Source: Porticoccaceae bacterium (GTDB lineage Bacteria; Pseudomonadota; Gammaproteobacteria; Pseudomonadales; Porticoccaceae). Taken from it: a DNA stretch of 64,000 nucleotides. The notes beneath the pieces were generated by a model, which did no database searches, was not told the DNA's origin, and was given only the letters and a program-made list of their open reading frames with translations. The stretch is from positions 53,456 to 117,455 of the forward strand of contig JAJFKC010000048.1 in NCBI GenBank assembly GCA_021773435.1, given 5' to 3'. The translations under genes were made by a program, and so were the position numbers. Position 1 is the stretch's first letter; every line of letters begins with the position of its first letter. Below, one piece after another: positions 1-8,384 of the stretch.

Positions 1-869
1 GTCGCTTCCAGTAGCCCGGTTCGGAAACCATTTACGTGGGTACCGCCCTGGATGGTGGGAATCAGATTAACGTAGCTTTCCTGAGTGACCTCACCGCCTT
101 CGGGCAGCCATTGCACCGCCCAGTCAACGGCTTCGGTTTCTGAAGCAACACTGCCGGTGAAAGGCACAAGCGGCAGGGTCTCCCAACCCTCGGTGGCACT
201 ACTCAGGTAATCGGGTAGACCATCTTCATAACACCACTGCTCGGTTTCACCGCTCGCTTCATCTTTGAGGCGCACTTCGAGGCCAGCACAGAGCACAGCT
301 TTGGCACGCAAGACATGCTTGAGCCGAGGCAGGGAGAATTTGATGCTGTCAAAATACTGGGGGTCGGGTAAAAAAACGATTTCAGTGCCGGTATTGCGCT
401 TGCCGCAGTCATCGATGACCACCAGGTCGGAGGCTTTATCGCCATTGGCAAAATTCATCTGCCAGACTTTGGCATCACGACGAATGGTCACCTGCAATTT
501 CAACGACAGGGCATTGACTACCGAAACACCAACACCGTGAAGGCCGCCGGAGAATTGATAATTTTTATCATTAAATTTACCGCCGGCGTGCAATGTACCC
601 ATGATGACTTCTACGCCAGGCACGCCCTGTTCAGGATGAATATCGACTGGCATACCACGGCCATTATCAGCGACGGTAACTGACCCGTCTTTGTGCAATA
701 TAACGGATATTTTCTGGGCGAACCCAGCGAGAGCCTCGTCGACGCTATTGTCGATAACTTCCTGAGCCAGATGATTCGGGCGGGTTGTATCGGTATACAT
801 TCCCGGGCGTTTTCTGACTGGGTCTAGCCCCGTCAGGACTTCAATATCTTCCGCGTTGTATTCGGCCAT
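1..869 (-). CDS. parE: DNA topoisomerase IV subunit B (N-terminal part, cut by window edge)
   Basis: ParE is the ATPase subunit of topoisomerase IV, which decatenates daughter chromosomes together with ParC. The visible 289 codons begin MAEYNAEDIEVLTGLDPVRK and hold the GHKL ATPase domain. The Mg/ATP segment IDNSVDEALAG, the DNGRGMPV motif and the ATP-lid motif GGLHGVGVSVVNAL are all readable. The start is the ATG whose complement is 867-869. The TOPRIM and C-terminal parts lie outside the window. It is the last gene of a co-oriented run yqiB-cpdA-yqiA-parE, the order known from Escherichia coli. The family call over GyrB rests on the N-terminus and this context. Confidence 0.93.
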   Translation of the reverse strand, partial: MAEYNAEDIEVLTGLDPVRKRPGMYTDTTRPNHLAQEVIDNSVDEALAGFAQKISVILHKDGSVTVADNGRGMPVDIHPEQGVPGVEVIMGTLHAGGKFNDKNYQFSGGLHGVGVSVVNALSLKLQVTIRRDAKVWQMNFANGDKASDLVVIDDCGKRNTGTEIVFLPDPQYFDSIKFSLPRLKHVLRAKAVLCAGLEVRLKDEASGETEQWCYEDGLPDYLSSATEGWETLPLVPFTGSVASETEAVDWAVQWLPEGGEVTQESYVNLIPTIQGGTHVNGFRTGLLEA

Positions 870-879
870 AAGCGATTGT

Positions 880-1458
880 TTAAGGATTCCCCATAAGAAA
901 TTTCATGATCTTTGGCAAATGGTCAGTATAGTTTTGGAAGCCATGATCACCGCCCTGTTCGACAATTAATTGACAATCTGCATATTTCGCCACTGCCTGA
1001 CGATAGTCGAGCACTTCGTCACCACTTTGTACCATCACCAGGAATCGCGAAGGATCAGACGAGGTAGCCACGTCAAATCGCTCAAGTTCATCTAGATGCT
1101 TTTGCTCAATATAGTGCACTTCCCCGGTGTGGTAATTTTTCTGAGCACCCAGCAAATAATCTCGCCCCTCCCAGGGTGACACCGCCGGATTCACCAAAAC
1201 TGCGTTACAGCCATACTTTTCGGCAAGCCAGGTAGCATAGAAACCACCCATGGAGCTGCCGATCAGACCAATGATTTCTTGTGCGTCGCCTTGCTCTTCT
1301 AGCGCGGTCATAGCCAACAGCGGAAACGGGCTTAAGAATGGGCAGACGAATTCGATATCTGGATGATTTTCAGATAACCATTGTTTGGTGTGCTGAGCCT
1401 TATCAGACCCGGGCGAGCTGTTAAAACCGTGTATATATAGAAGCGATTGTCGATTCAA
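880..1458 (-). CDS. yqiA: YqiA-type alpha/beta-hydrolase esterase
   Basis: This is a small cytoplasmic alpha/beta hydrolase of the YqiA/UPF0227 family, known in E. coli to hydrolyse acyl-CoA and short esters; the physiological substrate is unclear. The 192-residue length matches the family. The oxyanion segment YIHGFNSSPGS lies near the start, the nucleophile is Ser69 in GSSMGG, and the likely acid and base are Asp147 (SGDEVLDY) and His172 (GGDHGF). The start is a TTG with only a weak ribosome-binding site. The stop lies 10 bp before parE, so the two are probably translated from one mRNA. Confidence 0.85.
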   Translation of the reverse strand: MNRQSLLYIHGFNSSPGSDKAQHTKQWLSENHPDIEFVCPFLSPFPLLAMTALEEQGDAQEIIGLIGSSMGGFYATWLAEKYGCNAVLVNPAVSPWEGRDYLLGAQKNYHTGEVHYIEQKHLDELERFDVATSSDPSRFLVMVQSGDEVLDYRQAVAKYADCQLIVEQGGDHGFQNYTDHLPKIMKFLMGNP

Positions 1459-1590
1459 AGCTCAGTTCAAGACCAGGTTTTGTGTTCAATGTAGGAGTGA
1501 GATTATAGCGAGTCACATCAGGCCATGGATAGCACTGACTGGTACTCAACTCCAGTTAATCAATACCCTATTTAACCAAACCTTTAATCA

Positions 1591-2385
1591 CTAGTAATTC
1601 TGGACTTGATGATCGACAGCGAAATCAGCGATATCTAAACGACATACACCCGTTTCGAGATATCCATCAGGGTGCAGATCAATCCACCGGTAGCCAGGGC
1701 AATCATTGCTCAACGCAAAATCTGCACTGTTGGCCGCAAACTGAAAACAAGTCGAGGGGCTGGTATAGATACGACTACCGGCCCAACGGGTTTCAGTTTC
1801 CTGATGGACATGACCACAAAATACAGCGCGAACGTTACTGGCTGAAGCGACAATAGTCTCAAACTCATGAGCATTACTGATTTTTTGCTTATCAAGCCAC
1901 TTGCAACCAACCGATACCGGCGGATGATGGGTAAAGATAATAATCGGATGACCACTTTCACTGCGTAAGGTGGTGGCGAGGAACTCTAGCTCGGCTTCAA
2001 TCAAGGTGCCGCCGACCTGGCCACTCACAGCTGAATTTAAGGAGATAACGCGCCAGTCTCCGAATTCAAGCAACGACCAGTAAGGTGCCGATGTGACACT
2101 AGTTTGCATCACGTCAAAATCATCATGATTACCCGGCAGCCATGCATAGGGGATATCGACAAAGCGAATTTGTTCAGCAAAAAGCTTGTAGGCTTCCTGC
2201 TTACCCAGGGCTGCTATATCCCCCGTCACCATCAACATATCGGGCACATCCCGTCGAGCCGCAATATCTGCCAGCACTTGACGAAACGTGTCATAGGTGC
2301 ATATACCAGCCAGGCGGTGGTGGCGATCCTCACCAATATGGGCGTCTGTTAGCTGAATTAAACGATGGGTTTGCGGCTGTGACAT
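1591..2385 (-). CDS. cpdA: 3',5'-cyclic-AMP phosphodiesterase
   Basis: CpdA hydrolyses cAMP to AMP and lowers the signal for CRP. The 264 residues show the calcineurin-type dimetal signature in order: Asp14 and His16 in TDAHIGED, Asp56 in VTGDIAALG, Asn86-His87 in PGNHDD, THHPP, and the C-terminal GHVHQ. This spacing is typical of class III nucleotide phosphodiesterases. It sits between yqiB and yqiA as in E. coli. A gap of about 130 bp to yqiA contains no recognisable gene. Specificity for cAMP is inferred from family and synteny. Confidence 0.88.
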   Translation of the reverse strand: MSQPQTHRLIQLTDAHIGEDRHHRLAGICTYDTFRQVLADIAARRDVPDMLMVTGDIAALGKQEAYKLFAEQIRFVDIPYAWLPGNHDDFDVMQTSVTSAPYWSLLEFGDWRVISLNSAVSGQVGGTLIEAELEFLATTLRSESGHPIIIFTHHPPVSVGCKWLDKQKISNAHEFETIVASASNVRAVFCGHVHQETETRWAGSRIYTSPSTCFQFAANSADFALSNDCPGYRWIDLHPDGYLETGVCRLDIADFAVDHQVQNY

Positions 2386-2436
2386 AAATCGATCTTAATT
2401 GGGTTAGAGCAAAGTCGAACACAACAGCAGCGGGCC

Positions 2437-2907
2437 TTATTCAACACCTCCGTTCAGCAATACCAGGCCTGACTCAGAGACATAACCATACTCAATACAA
2501 ACCACTAACCATTCTTCTAGAAAGCGGTTCCACTGAGCTTTTTCATCGCGCTGCAGCATGTTTTTATTAGGGTACTCATTTTTAGGTTTTGCGTTGCGCA
2601 TTCCGTCACAACTCACAACTTCCGCCAATTTGGCATCGTGATATATGCGCACAGTCAACAACAGCGGCTTGAACCAATCGGTATTTGTCGTGGGGTTAGC
2701 CGCATTTTTTAATTTTTCTTCAACGGCCAGTAATGTCGTATAGGGCGTTCTTTCGAGGACAGTGAGCACCACCTCTCGATTATCGACGGTGGTGAGACCC
2801 AGGCAACGCTCCTGATCCACCGCCATATCCGGGAACACCTGATGCAGTCGTCGATAATTGGACTCACAACGAGCCATGAAATTTTTCAGGTCAACCTTGT
2901 AACTCAT
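2437..2907 (-). CDS. yqiB: DUF1249 family protein YqiB
   Basis: This 156-residue protein belongs to the DUF1249/YqiB family, which has no established function. The start MSYKVDLKNFMARCESNYRR and the segment VRIYHDAKLAEVVS are characteristic. The family almost always lies beside cpdA and often beside the ADP-ribose pyrophosphatase gene nudF. Here nudF is absent from the expected place upstream. A GGGTGA sequence just before the ATG is a plausible ribosome-binding site. Being first in the run, it probably starts the yqiB-cpdA-yqiA-parE transcript, with its promoter in the gap before tolC. Confidence 0.85.
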   Translation of the reverse strand: MSYKVDLKNFMARCESNYRRLHQVFPDMAVDQERCLGLTTVDNREVVLTVLERTPYTTLLAVEEKLKNAANPTTNTDWFKPLLLTVRIYHDAKLAEVVSCDGMRNAKPKNEYPNKNMLQRDEKAQWNRFLEEWLVVCIEYGYVSESGLVLLNGGVE

Positions 2908-3279
2908 ATCACCCTATTTGCAATTTAGTGCCTGGAGGCCTTGTGCCCGGAAACCAATGACGCTCACCCGTGTAGATAAAACTGATCATTATCTTCTTCA
3001 GGCCAAACTATACCTTGCAGAGATTGATTTTGCAGGTACCGCTTGTTATTTGAAGCTTGAATTAGCAGTTTTGTCGTTTTGATGTAGCATTTTAATACTT
3101 CAAGATAGCAGCCAAATCACGGTGTATGTCCTCTGTTATCTCAAAGCCAACCGGGACTTTTTTATCCGTCCACACTATAAACTCCGCTAAAACTGATCCT
3201 TCATCAATCAAGTCTTTTAGGAAATATATCGACACATCTGCTAGAATTTCCCGGTTGTAAATTACCCATGGATTATCAA

Positions 3280-4698
3280 ATGAACAAGCTTTCAAAAATG
3301 GCGTGTGCAGCACTGTTTTCGATCACGGCGGTCATGCCGGTTACGGCTGATACGCTATCCGAAATATATCAGCTGGCACTAACCAATGATCCCACCTTGC
3401 GCGCTGCAAATGCCGCCTTGAAGGCGGGCAAGGAAGCCATTCCGCTTGGTCGTTCAGGAATACTACCCAAAATCACTGCTGGCCTGGAGTTCACCGATGG
3501 CGATGGTGATCGCTCTAACCTTAGAACCCTCAACTTTGGTGGCGGATTCGAAGCAGGCGCGGCCGGTGACAATGATGATGAAACCGAGTTTTATTCAATC
3601 TCCATCAGCCAACCACTGTTTGATTTACCTGCCTGGTTTACCTTTAAACAGGGCTATGACCTGGATCAACAAGCCGAAGCTCAGTTTGCTGCTGATCAAC
3701 AAGAGACTATTCTCAGAGTGACCGAGGCCTATGTAGGCGTTCTACGCGCTAGCGAGAATCTCACCACCTCGCTCGCCGAGCAACGTGCCATTGGCCGCCA
3801 GCTGGAGCAAACCAAAGAGCGTTTTGAAGTTGGTTTGCTGCCCATCACTGATGTTCACGAAGCCCAGGCCGCCTTTGATAGCGCGTCGGTAAATACTCTG
3901 GAAACTCAGGCCGCACTTGATATCGCTTTTGAAGGGCTAGAAGTGTTAACCGGTCAGCGTCATCAAGAGCTGGCCGGACTCACCGCAGAATTTCCTATTC
4001 AACCCACCGAACCGACCGATAGTGCTTCATGGGTAGAATTCTCGCAAAAAAATAATTTTAAGCTGGAGGTGGACCGCCTGGCCATGGTGGCAGCAGAAAA
4101 AAATGCCAAAGCCAAGAGGGCAGAGCATTTACCGACCGTCACCGCGAGCCTGGGCTACTCCAATTTTCATCGAGACGGCCATTTTGTGCGAAACGATAAT
4201 GGTGATGTCCAGCCATTTTCCGAAGACGATGAGCCCACAGTATTTACTGTTAGGGTTGATGCGCCCATTTTCACTGGCGGTATGATCAGCGCCGAACGAA
4301 GAAAAGCCTCGCAGGAGTATATTCAGGCTCAGGAACTACACATTCTCACTCAACGCAAGACCACCCAGCAGGCTCGGTCTCAACATCTGCTGGTAAAAAC
4401 TAATGCGGCACGCGTGCAAGCCCGCAAACAGGCCATCACTTCGGCAACCAGCGCACTTGAGGCGACGGATGCAGGCTACGAAGTTGGCACGCGAAACATC
4501 GTCGATGTATTGATATCACAGCGAGTTTTGTATCAGGCTCAGCGGGACTACGCCAACTCCCGCTATGACTATATTGTCAGCTTGCTAAAATTGAGAGAGG
4601 TGGCAGGGCAATTGAGTCCAGAACATCTTGCTCAGCTGGACAAGTGGCTTGACCCGGCAATGACCGTCAATCGAGCAGCTTCGCGAGGCTCTGAGTAA
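3280..4698 (+). CDS. tolC: TolC-family outer-membrane channel
   Basis: TolC trimers form the outer-membrane exit duct of tripartite efflux pumps and type I secretion systems. The start at 3280 is preferred over the in-frame ATG at 3268 because it gives a clean signal peptide (MNKLSKMACAALFSITAV, cleavage after VTA) before mature DTLSEIYQLALTNDPTLRA. Length is 472 residues. The internal duplication of the outer-membrane-factor fold is visible: two halves each contain long coiled-coil helices, and the PIFTGG segment opens the second half. It is divergent from yqiB as in E. coli, and its last 32 bp overlap the convergent end of waaA. Neither start has a clear ribosome-binding site. Confidence 0.9.
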   Translation: MNKLSKMACAALFSITAVMPVTADTLSEIYQLALTNDPTLRAANAALKAGKEAIPLGRSGILPKITAGLEFTDGDGDRSNLRTLNFGGGFEAGAAGDNDDETEFYSISISQPLFDLPAWFTFKQGYDLDQQAEAQFAADQQETILRVTEAYVGVLRASENLTTSLAEQRAIGRQLEQTKERFEVGLLPITDVHEAQAAFDSASVNTLETQAALDIAFEGLEVLTGQRHQELAGLTAEFPIQPTEPTDSASWVEFSQKNNFKLEVDRLAMVAAEKNAKAKRAEHLPTVTASLGYSNFHRDGHFVRNDNGDVQPFSEDDEPTVFTVRVDAPIFTGGMISAERRKASQEYIQAQELHILTQRKTTQQARSQHLLVKTNAARVQARKQAITSATSALEATDAGYEVGTRNIVDVLISQRVLYQAQRDYANSRYDYIVSLLKLREVAGQLSPEHLAQLDKWLDPAMTVNRAASRGSE

Positions 4699-6082
4699 GT
4701 CTTAATAGCGCGCCTCGGTTGCCCTCAGCGACCGAGTGCGCTGCATCAGCCATCAGCTTGTACTGTTTGTTGTTTTGAATATGAGCTGCTTGGTAGTTTA
4801 AATTAGCGGCTGCAATGCCAGTCTGCCCGATAGCTGGCTCCTCAGCGTTACCAAGCAAATCAATCAACGCTGCGCCTAATTGCGCGGCGTTTTCACAAAT
4901 CTGCATAGCCCCCGCCTCTGTTAACTTTGCAGCGACCTCAGCAAAGTTAAACAGGTTCGGTCCGGTCAGTATTGGGATACCCCAGGCGGCTGGCTCAATC
5001 AAATTATGTCCGCCAACGGGCACCAGGCTACCACCGATAAAGGCAATATCGCTGGCCCCAAAAAATGCCAGTAACTCGCCCATGGTGTCGCCGAGTAGTA
5101 TCTGCGATTGAAGCCCAGGTTCAACGCTGCCCGCTTTATCCAAACCCGTACGTTCCAGGCAATGCTCACTGCGGCGAACCAGACTAAAACCTCTGTCAAC
5201 GCAAAGTGTAGCGACATCGTTAAAACGCTCTGGATGCCGGGGCACCAACACTAATAAAGTATCCGGAATTCGCGTTAACACTTGCGCAAAGGCATCGAGA
5301 ATTATTTCATCCTCACCCTGGTGGGTACTTGCCGCCAACCAGATGAGTCTTTGACCAGGCGTCTGCCATTGCGCTTTCAGCGCTGCCGATTTATCAACTA
5401 ATGGCGCATCAAGTTGGAGATCGAACTTGATATTACCGGTAACGACTAATTTATCCCTGGATAGACCAAGATTAATAAAACGCTCGCCATCATCGATAGA
5501 TTGTGCGGCCACAAAACTGATGTCTGCCAACATGCCGCGCATCAGCCAGGCAATCTTTCGGTAGCCCGCTGCGGACTTTTCCGACAATCGCGCGTTGGCG
5601 ATCACTACGGGGATTTCCGAACGCCGACATTTGCTGAGTAAATTCGGCCACAATTCCGTCTCCATAATAATGACAATAGATGGCCGAACGCGGGCAAAAA
5701 AACGGGCCAACACATCGGGTAGATCGTAAGGCGCGTAAACATGGGCAACGCTGTCGCCAAATATTTTGACTACCTGCTCAGAACCGGTGGGCGTAGTAGT
5801 GGTGACCACCAGCTGCGCGTCGGGATAATCACTCTGTAACGCCTTGATCAGAGGCACGGCCGCCAGGGTCTCACCAACTGACACGGCGTGAACCCAGATA
5901 GTTTTTTGCTTGCTAGCGGACGAGGCCAAATCCGGTTCGTCTCGACCAGGAGTGGGGACAAAGCCAAACCTCTCTGCCCAACGCCGTGCATAAGCCGGCG
6001 CGCGACGAGACCGCCATAACAAGCGCCCCAGGATCAGAGGCGTAATAAGATATAACAGTAGGGTGTACATCAGTCTTGCCAA
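4667..6082 (-). CDS. waaA: 3-deoxy-D-manno-octulosonic acid (Kdo) transferase
   Basis: WaaA, a GT30 enzyme at the inner membrane, adds Kdo from CMP-Kdo to the lipid A precursor. The TTG at 6082 is preferred as start because MARLMYTLLLYLITPL matches the usual WaaA N-terminal membrane anchor and an AAGGAA site lies just upstream; an ATG twelve bases in is the alternative. Hallmarks are APAYARRWAERFG, the HAVSVGET loop with its catalytic Glu, METELWPN, NARLS and GGSLVPVGGHNLIEPA. At 471 residues it is longer than the E. coli protein (about 425), the extra residues lying in loops. It belongs functionally with the core genes after 8385. Confidence 0.93.
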   Translation of the reverse strand: MARLMYTLLLYLITPLILGRLLWRSRRAPAYARRWAERFGFVPTPGRDEPDLASSASKQKTIWVHAVSVGETLAAVPLIKALQSDYPDAQLVVTTTTPTGSEQVVKIFGDSVAHVYAPYDLPDVLARFFARVRPSIVIIMETELWPNLLSKCRRSEIPVVIANARLSEKSAAGYRKIAWLMRGMLADISFVAAQSIDDGERFINLGLSRDKLVVTGNIKFDLQLDAPLVDKSAALKAQWQTPGQRLIWLAASTHQGEDEIILDAFAQVLTRIPDTLLVLVPRHPERFNDVATLCVDRGFSLVRRSEHCLERTGLDKAGSVEPGLQSQILLGDTMGELLAFFGASDIAFIGGSLVPVGGHNLIEPAAWGIPILTGPNLFNFAEVAAKLTEAGAMQICENAAQLGAALIDLLGNAEEPAIGQTGIAAANLNYQAAHIQNNKQYKLMADAAHSVAEGNRGALLRLTQSLAKLLD

Positions 6083-6292
6083 GGAGATTCCTTATTTAGC
6101 TCTCATTCACTGTGTCTTACGGAGACAAGTTACCCGTCTCAAAATATTTTTGGCACAAAAACCTATGCTGATTCACCATTACTGAAAAGACTTTTCTCCC
6201 AAATGTTGCGATCGAAAACGCTATACTTATCGCTCCTTCCACTGCACCGACGACCGGCCAGATAAACTATCACTGCTTCGCCCAACAAAAAT

Positions 6293-7507
6293 ATTGATGT
6301 AGACATTACCATTATCGGTGGCGGAGGCGCGGGCCTATGGCTACTTAATCGTCTGCGCAACGAAGGTTATAGCGTTCTGCTATTCGAACACAAGGCGCTT
6401 GGCAGCGATCAAACCGTTGCCAGTCAGGGCATGATTCATGGCGGCATAAAATATACCCTGAGCGGCGCACTGTCGGGAGCTTCGGAGGCCATTGCCGGTA
6501 TGCCCGCCCATTGGCGAAGCTGCCTGCGCGGCGAAGGCGATGTCGATCTGCGTGGCGGCTCAGTGCTTAGTGATCATTTTTATCTATGGTCTGCCAATAA
6601 TACCGCAGCAAAATTAACCACCTTTCTCGCCAGCAAGGCAACCCGAGGCCGGGTCGGTAAAGTCGCCAAAAAAGACCTACCCGCTATTTTGCAAAATCTG
6701 GGTTTTAAAGGCTCCGTCTATAAGTTAGTCGATATGGTTCTGGATGTACCCGGCATTTTGCGGTTATTGGCCGCTCAGGCAAAGGAGCAAATCTATAAAA
6801 TCGACTGGCAGCATGCCCGGCTCAATTCGTCGGGGAACTCAGCGGCACCGGCCCTGCAAATTGACATCGGTAGCGACACCTTGAATATTAATAGCAAGGC
6901 CATCATTTTCGCTGCTGGCCAGGGCAACGAGGCGCTACTGCAAAATATAGGTGCAACTGCGCCAACCATGCAACGACGACCGCTGCATCAGGTCATGGTG
7001 AAACATCACCATCCACATACTTTTTACGGCCATTGTTTGGGAACCGACACCACACCTCGCCTGACCATCTCCAGCCACTTTTGTGAAGACAGCAGCCGGG
7101 GTGAAGACGGCAGCCAAATTTGGTATCTAGGTGGCAGTCTTGCTGAAAAGGGTGTTGGAATGTCGCCCGGACTACTTATTGATCAGGCGAAAGCCGAACT
7201 CAATACGCTGCTGCCCTGGGTTAATCTCGAAAAAGCCCAATGGGCGACGCTCGCTATCGACCGTGCCGAGCCGAAACAGCTGAACTTTGGCCGCCCCGAT
7301 CAAGCCCACGCGAGCTGGGCGGAGGGCTGCAAGAACGTTATTGCCGCCTGGCCCACCAAATTGACCCTGGCTCCAAATCTAGGCAATACCGTGGTTGAAC
7401 TATTAGACCAGGAGAGTATTAAACCCAGCCATCAAGAGACGCCAAATCTATCGCTGCCGGCACCGCCCATAGCGGCTTCGCCGTGGCAAGTAGCCCTTGG
7501 CGACTAG
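6293..7507 (+). CDS. FAD-dependent oxidoreductase with apparent non-AUG start
   Basis: This is a DAO-like FAD-binding oxidoreductase of unknown substrate. The reading frame carries the Rossmann motif GGGGAG at about 6316-6333, then SQGMIHGGIKYTLSGALSG. The motif lies upstream of the first ATG at 6431. An in-frame TAA at 6263-6265 leaves only ATC (6269) or ATT (6293) before it. Starting at ATT gives a 404-residue protein beginning (M)DVDITIIGGGGAG, a normal N-terminus for the family. No Shine-Dalgarno sequence is visible. It is followed 41 bp later by an aldo/keto reductase; the same pair occurs near waaA and hldE in Pseudomonas, as recalled. The 210 bp upstream hold a TATACT box at 6222-6227 and nothing else. 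Confidence 0.7.
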   Translation: MDVDITIIGGGGAGLWLLNRLRNEGYSVLLFEHKALGSDQTVASQGMIHGGIKYTLSGALSGASEAIAGMPAHWRSCLRGEGDVDLRGGSVLSDHFYLWSANNTAAKLTTFLASKATRGRVGKVAKKDLPAILQNLGFKGSVYKLVDMVLDVPGILRLLAAQAKEQIYKIDWQHARLNSSGNSAAPALQIDIGSDTLNINSKAIIFAAGQGNEALLQNIGATAPTMQRRPLHQVMVKHHHPHTFYGHCLGTDTTPRLTISSHFCEDSSRGEDGSQIWYLGGSLAEKGVGMSPGLLIDQAKAELNTLLPWVNLEKAQWATLAIDRAEPKQLNFGRPDQAHASWAEGCKNVIAAWPTKLTLAPNLGNTVVELLDQESIKPSHQETPNLSLPAPPIAASPWQVALGD

Positions 7508-7547
7508 GTTAAAAGCCGCGAACCGATGGAAAATAGTTTAATACGCC

Positions 7548-8363
7548 ATGAATAAAATCCCTTCGCGGCGCCTTGGCCAAACCGATATGGAAGTCGGCAT
7601 TCTCGGTCTGGGAACGGTAAAACTTGGTCGTAATGAAGCGGTGAAATATCCCCAGAATTTTACCTTGCCCGAAGATAAACAGGTCAGCGAGCTATTAGCG
7701 CTCGCGAAAGATCACGGTATTAACCTACTCGACACGGCACCGGCCTATGGCTCCAGCGAAGAACGGCTCGGCCAGTTGTTGGTTGGGCAGCGCAATGACT
7801 GGCTGATCTGCTCTAAAGTTGGTGAGGAGTTCTCGAACGGTGTTTCAAGCTACGATTTTACGCCCGGGCATACCCGCTTCAGTATCGAACGCAGCCTCAA
7901 GCGGCTAAACACCGACGTGCTTGATATCGTTCTGGTGCATTCAGACGGTAATGATCTCGATATCATTAATAACTTCGGAACTCTCGATGTCCTCACCGAT
8001 TTGAAACAACAGGGCAAATTGCGCGCTTTTGGCATGTCCACCAAAACCGTGGAGGGTGGCCTGTTAGCCGCACAAAAGTCTGATGTGGTAATGGTGACGT
8101 GGAACCTTCAATATCAGGAAGATGTGCCGGTTATTGATTATTGCCAACAACAAAGTGTGGGTGTGTTAATTAAGAAAGCATTGGCCAGCGGCCATTTGTC
8201 GGGTGACACACAAACCAAACAACAGGCACCACATGCTCAGTCGGCCCAACAGATTGATCAGAGTCTAAAGATGCTTTTTGCCCATGAGGGTGTAAACAGT
8301 GCCATTATTGGAACGATAAATACCGAGCATTTGCTGGCTAACATAAACTGCGTAAACCACTAA
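7548..8363 (+). CDS. Aldo/keto reductase family protein
   Basis: This is a 271-residue NAD(P)H-dependent aldo/keto reductase-like protein. It keeps the opening motif RRLGQTDMEVGILGLGTVKLG, the catalytic Asp/Tyr region LLDTAPAYGSSEERLG, a Lys in ICSKVGE and the LVHSDG strand where LxHxP is usual. It ends with the cofactor-site loop AIIGTINTEHLLANI. It is shorter than typical members (300-330). The substrate cannot be told from sequence. It probably shares a transcript with the preceding FAD oxidoreductase, which suggests a joint but undefined redox step. It converges on hldE with only 21 bp between stop codons. Confidence 0.8.
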   Translation: MNKIPSRRLGQTDMEVGILGLGTVKLGRNEAVKYPQNFTLPEDKQVSELLALAKDHGINLLDTAPAYGSSEERLGQLLVGQRNDWLICSKVGEEFSNGVSSYDFTPGHTRFSIERSLKRLNTDVLDIVLVHSDGNDLDIINNFGTLDVLTDLKQQGKLRAFGMSTKTVEGGLLAAQKSDVVMVTWNLQYQEDVPVIDYCQQQSVGVLIKKALASGHLSGDTQTKQQAPHAQSAQQIDQSLKMLFAHEGVNSAIIGTINTEHLLANINCVNH

Positions 8364-8384
8364 TACAGCTATATGCCCAGACAA

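Noticed and set aside
3092..3313. 73-codon minus-strand frame overlapping the tolC start
   Set aside because: It overlaps the tolC 5' end head-to-head, has no ribosome-binding site and no recognised family; kept only as a remark on the missing nudF.
6163..6360. 65-codon minus-strand frame upstream of the FAD oxidoreductase
   Set aside because: It runs antisense to the Rossmann-coding part of the plus-strand gene and has no protein-like pattern.
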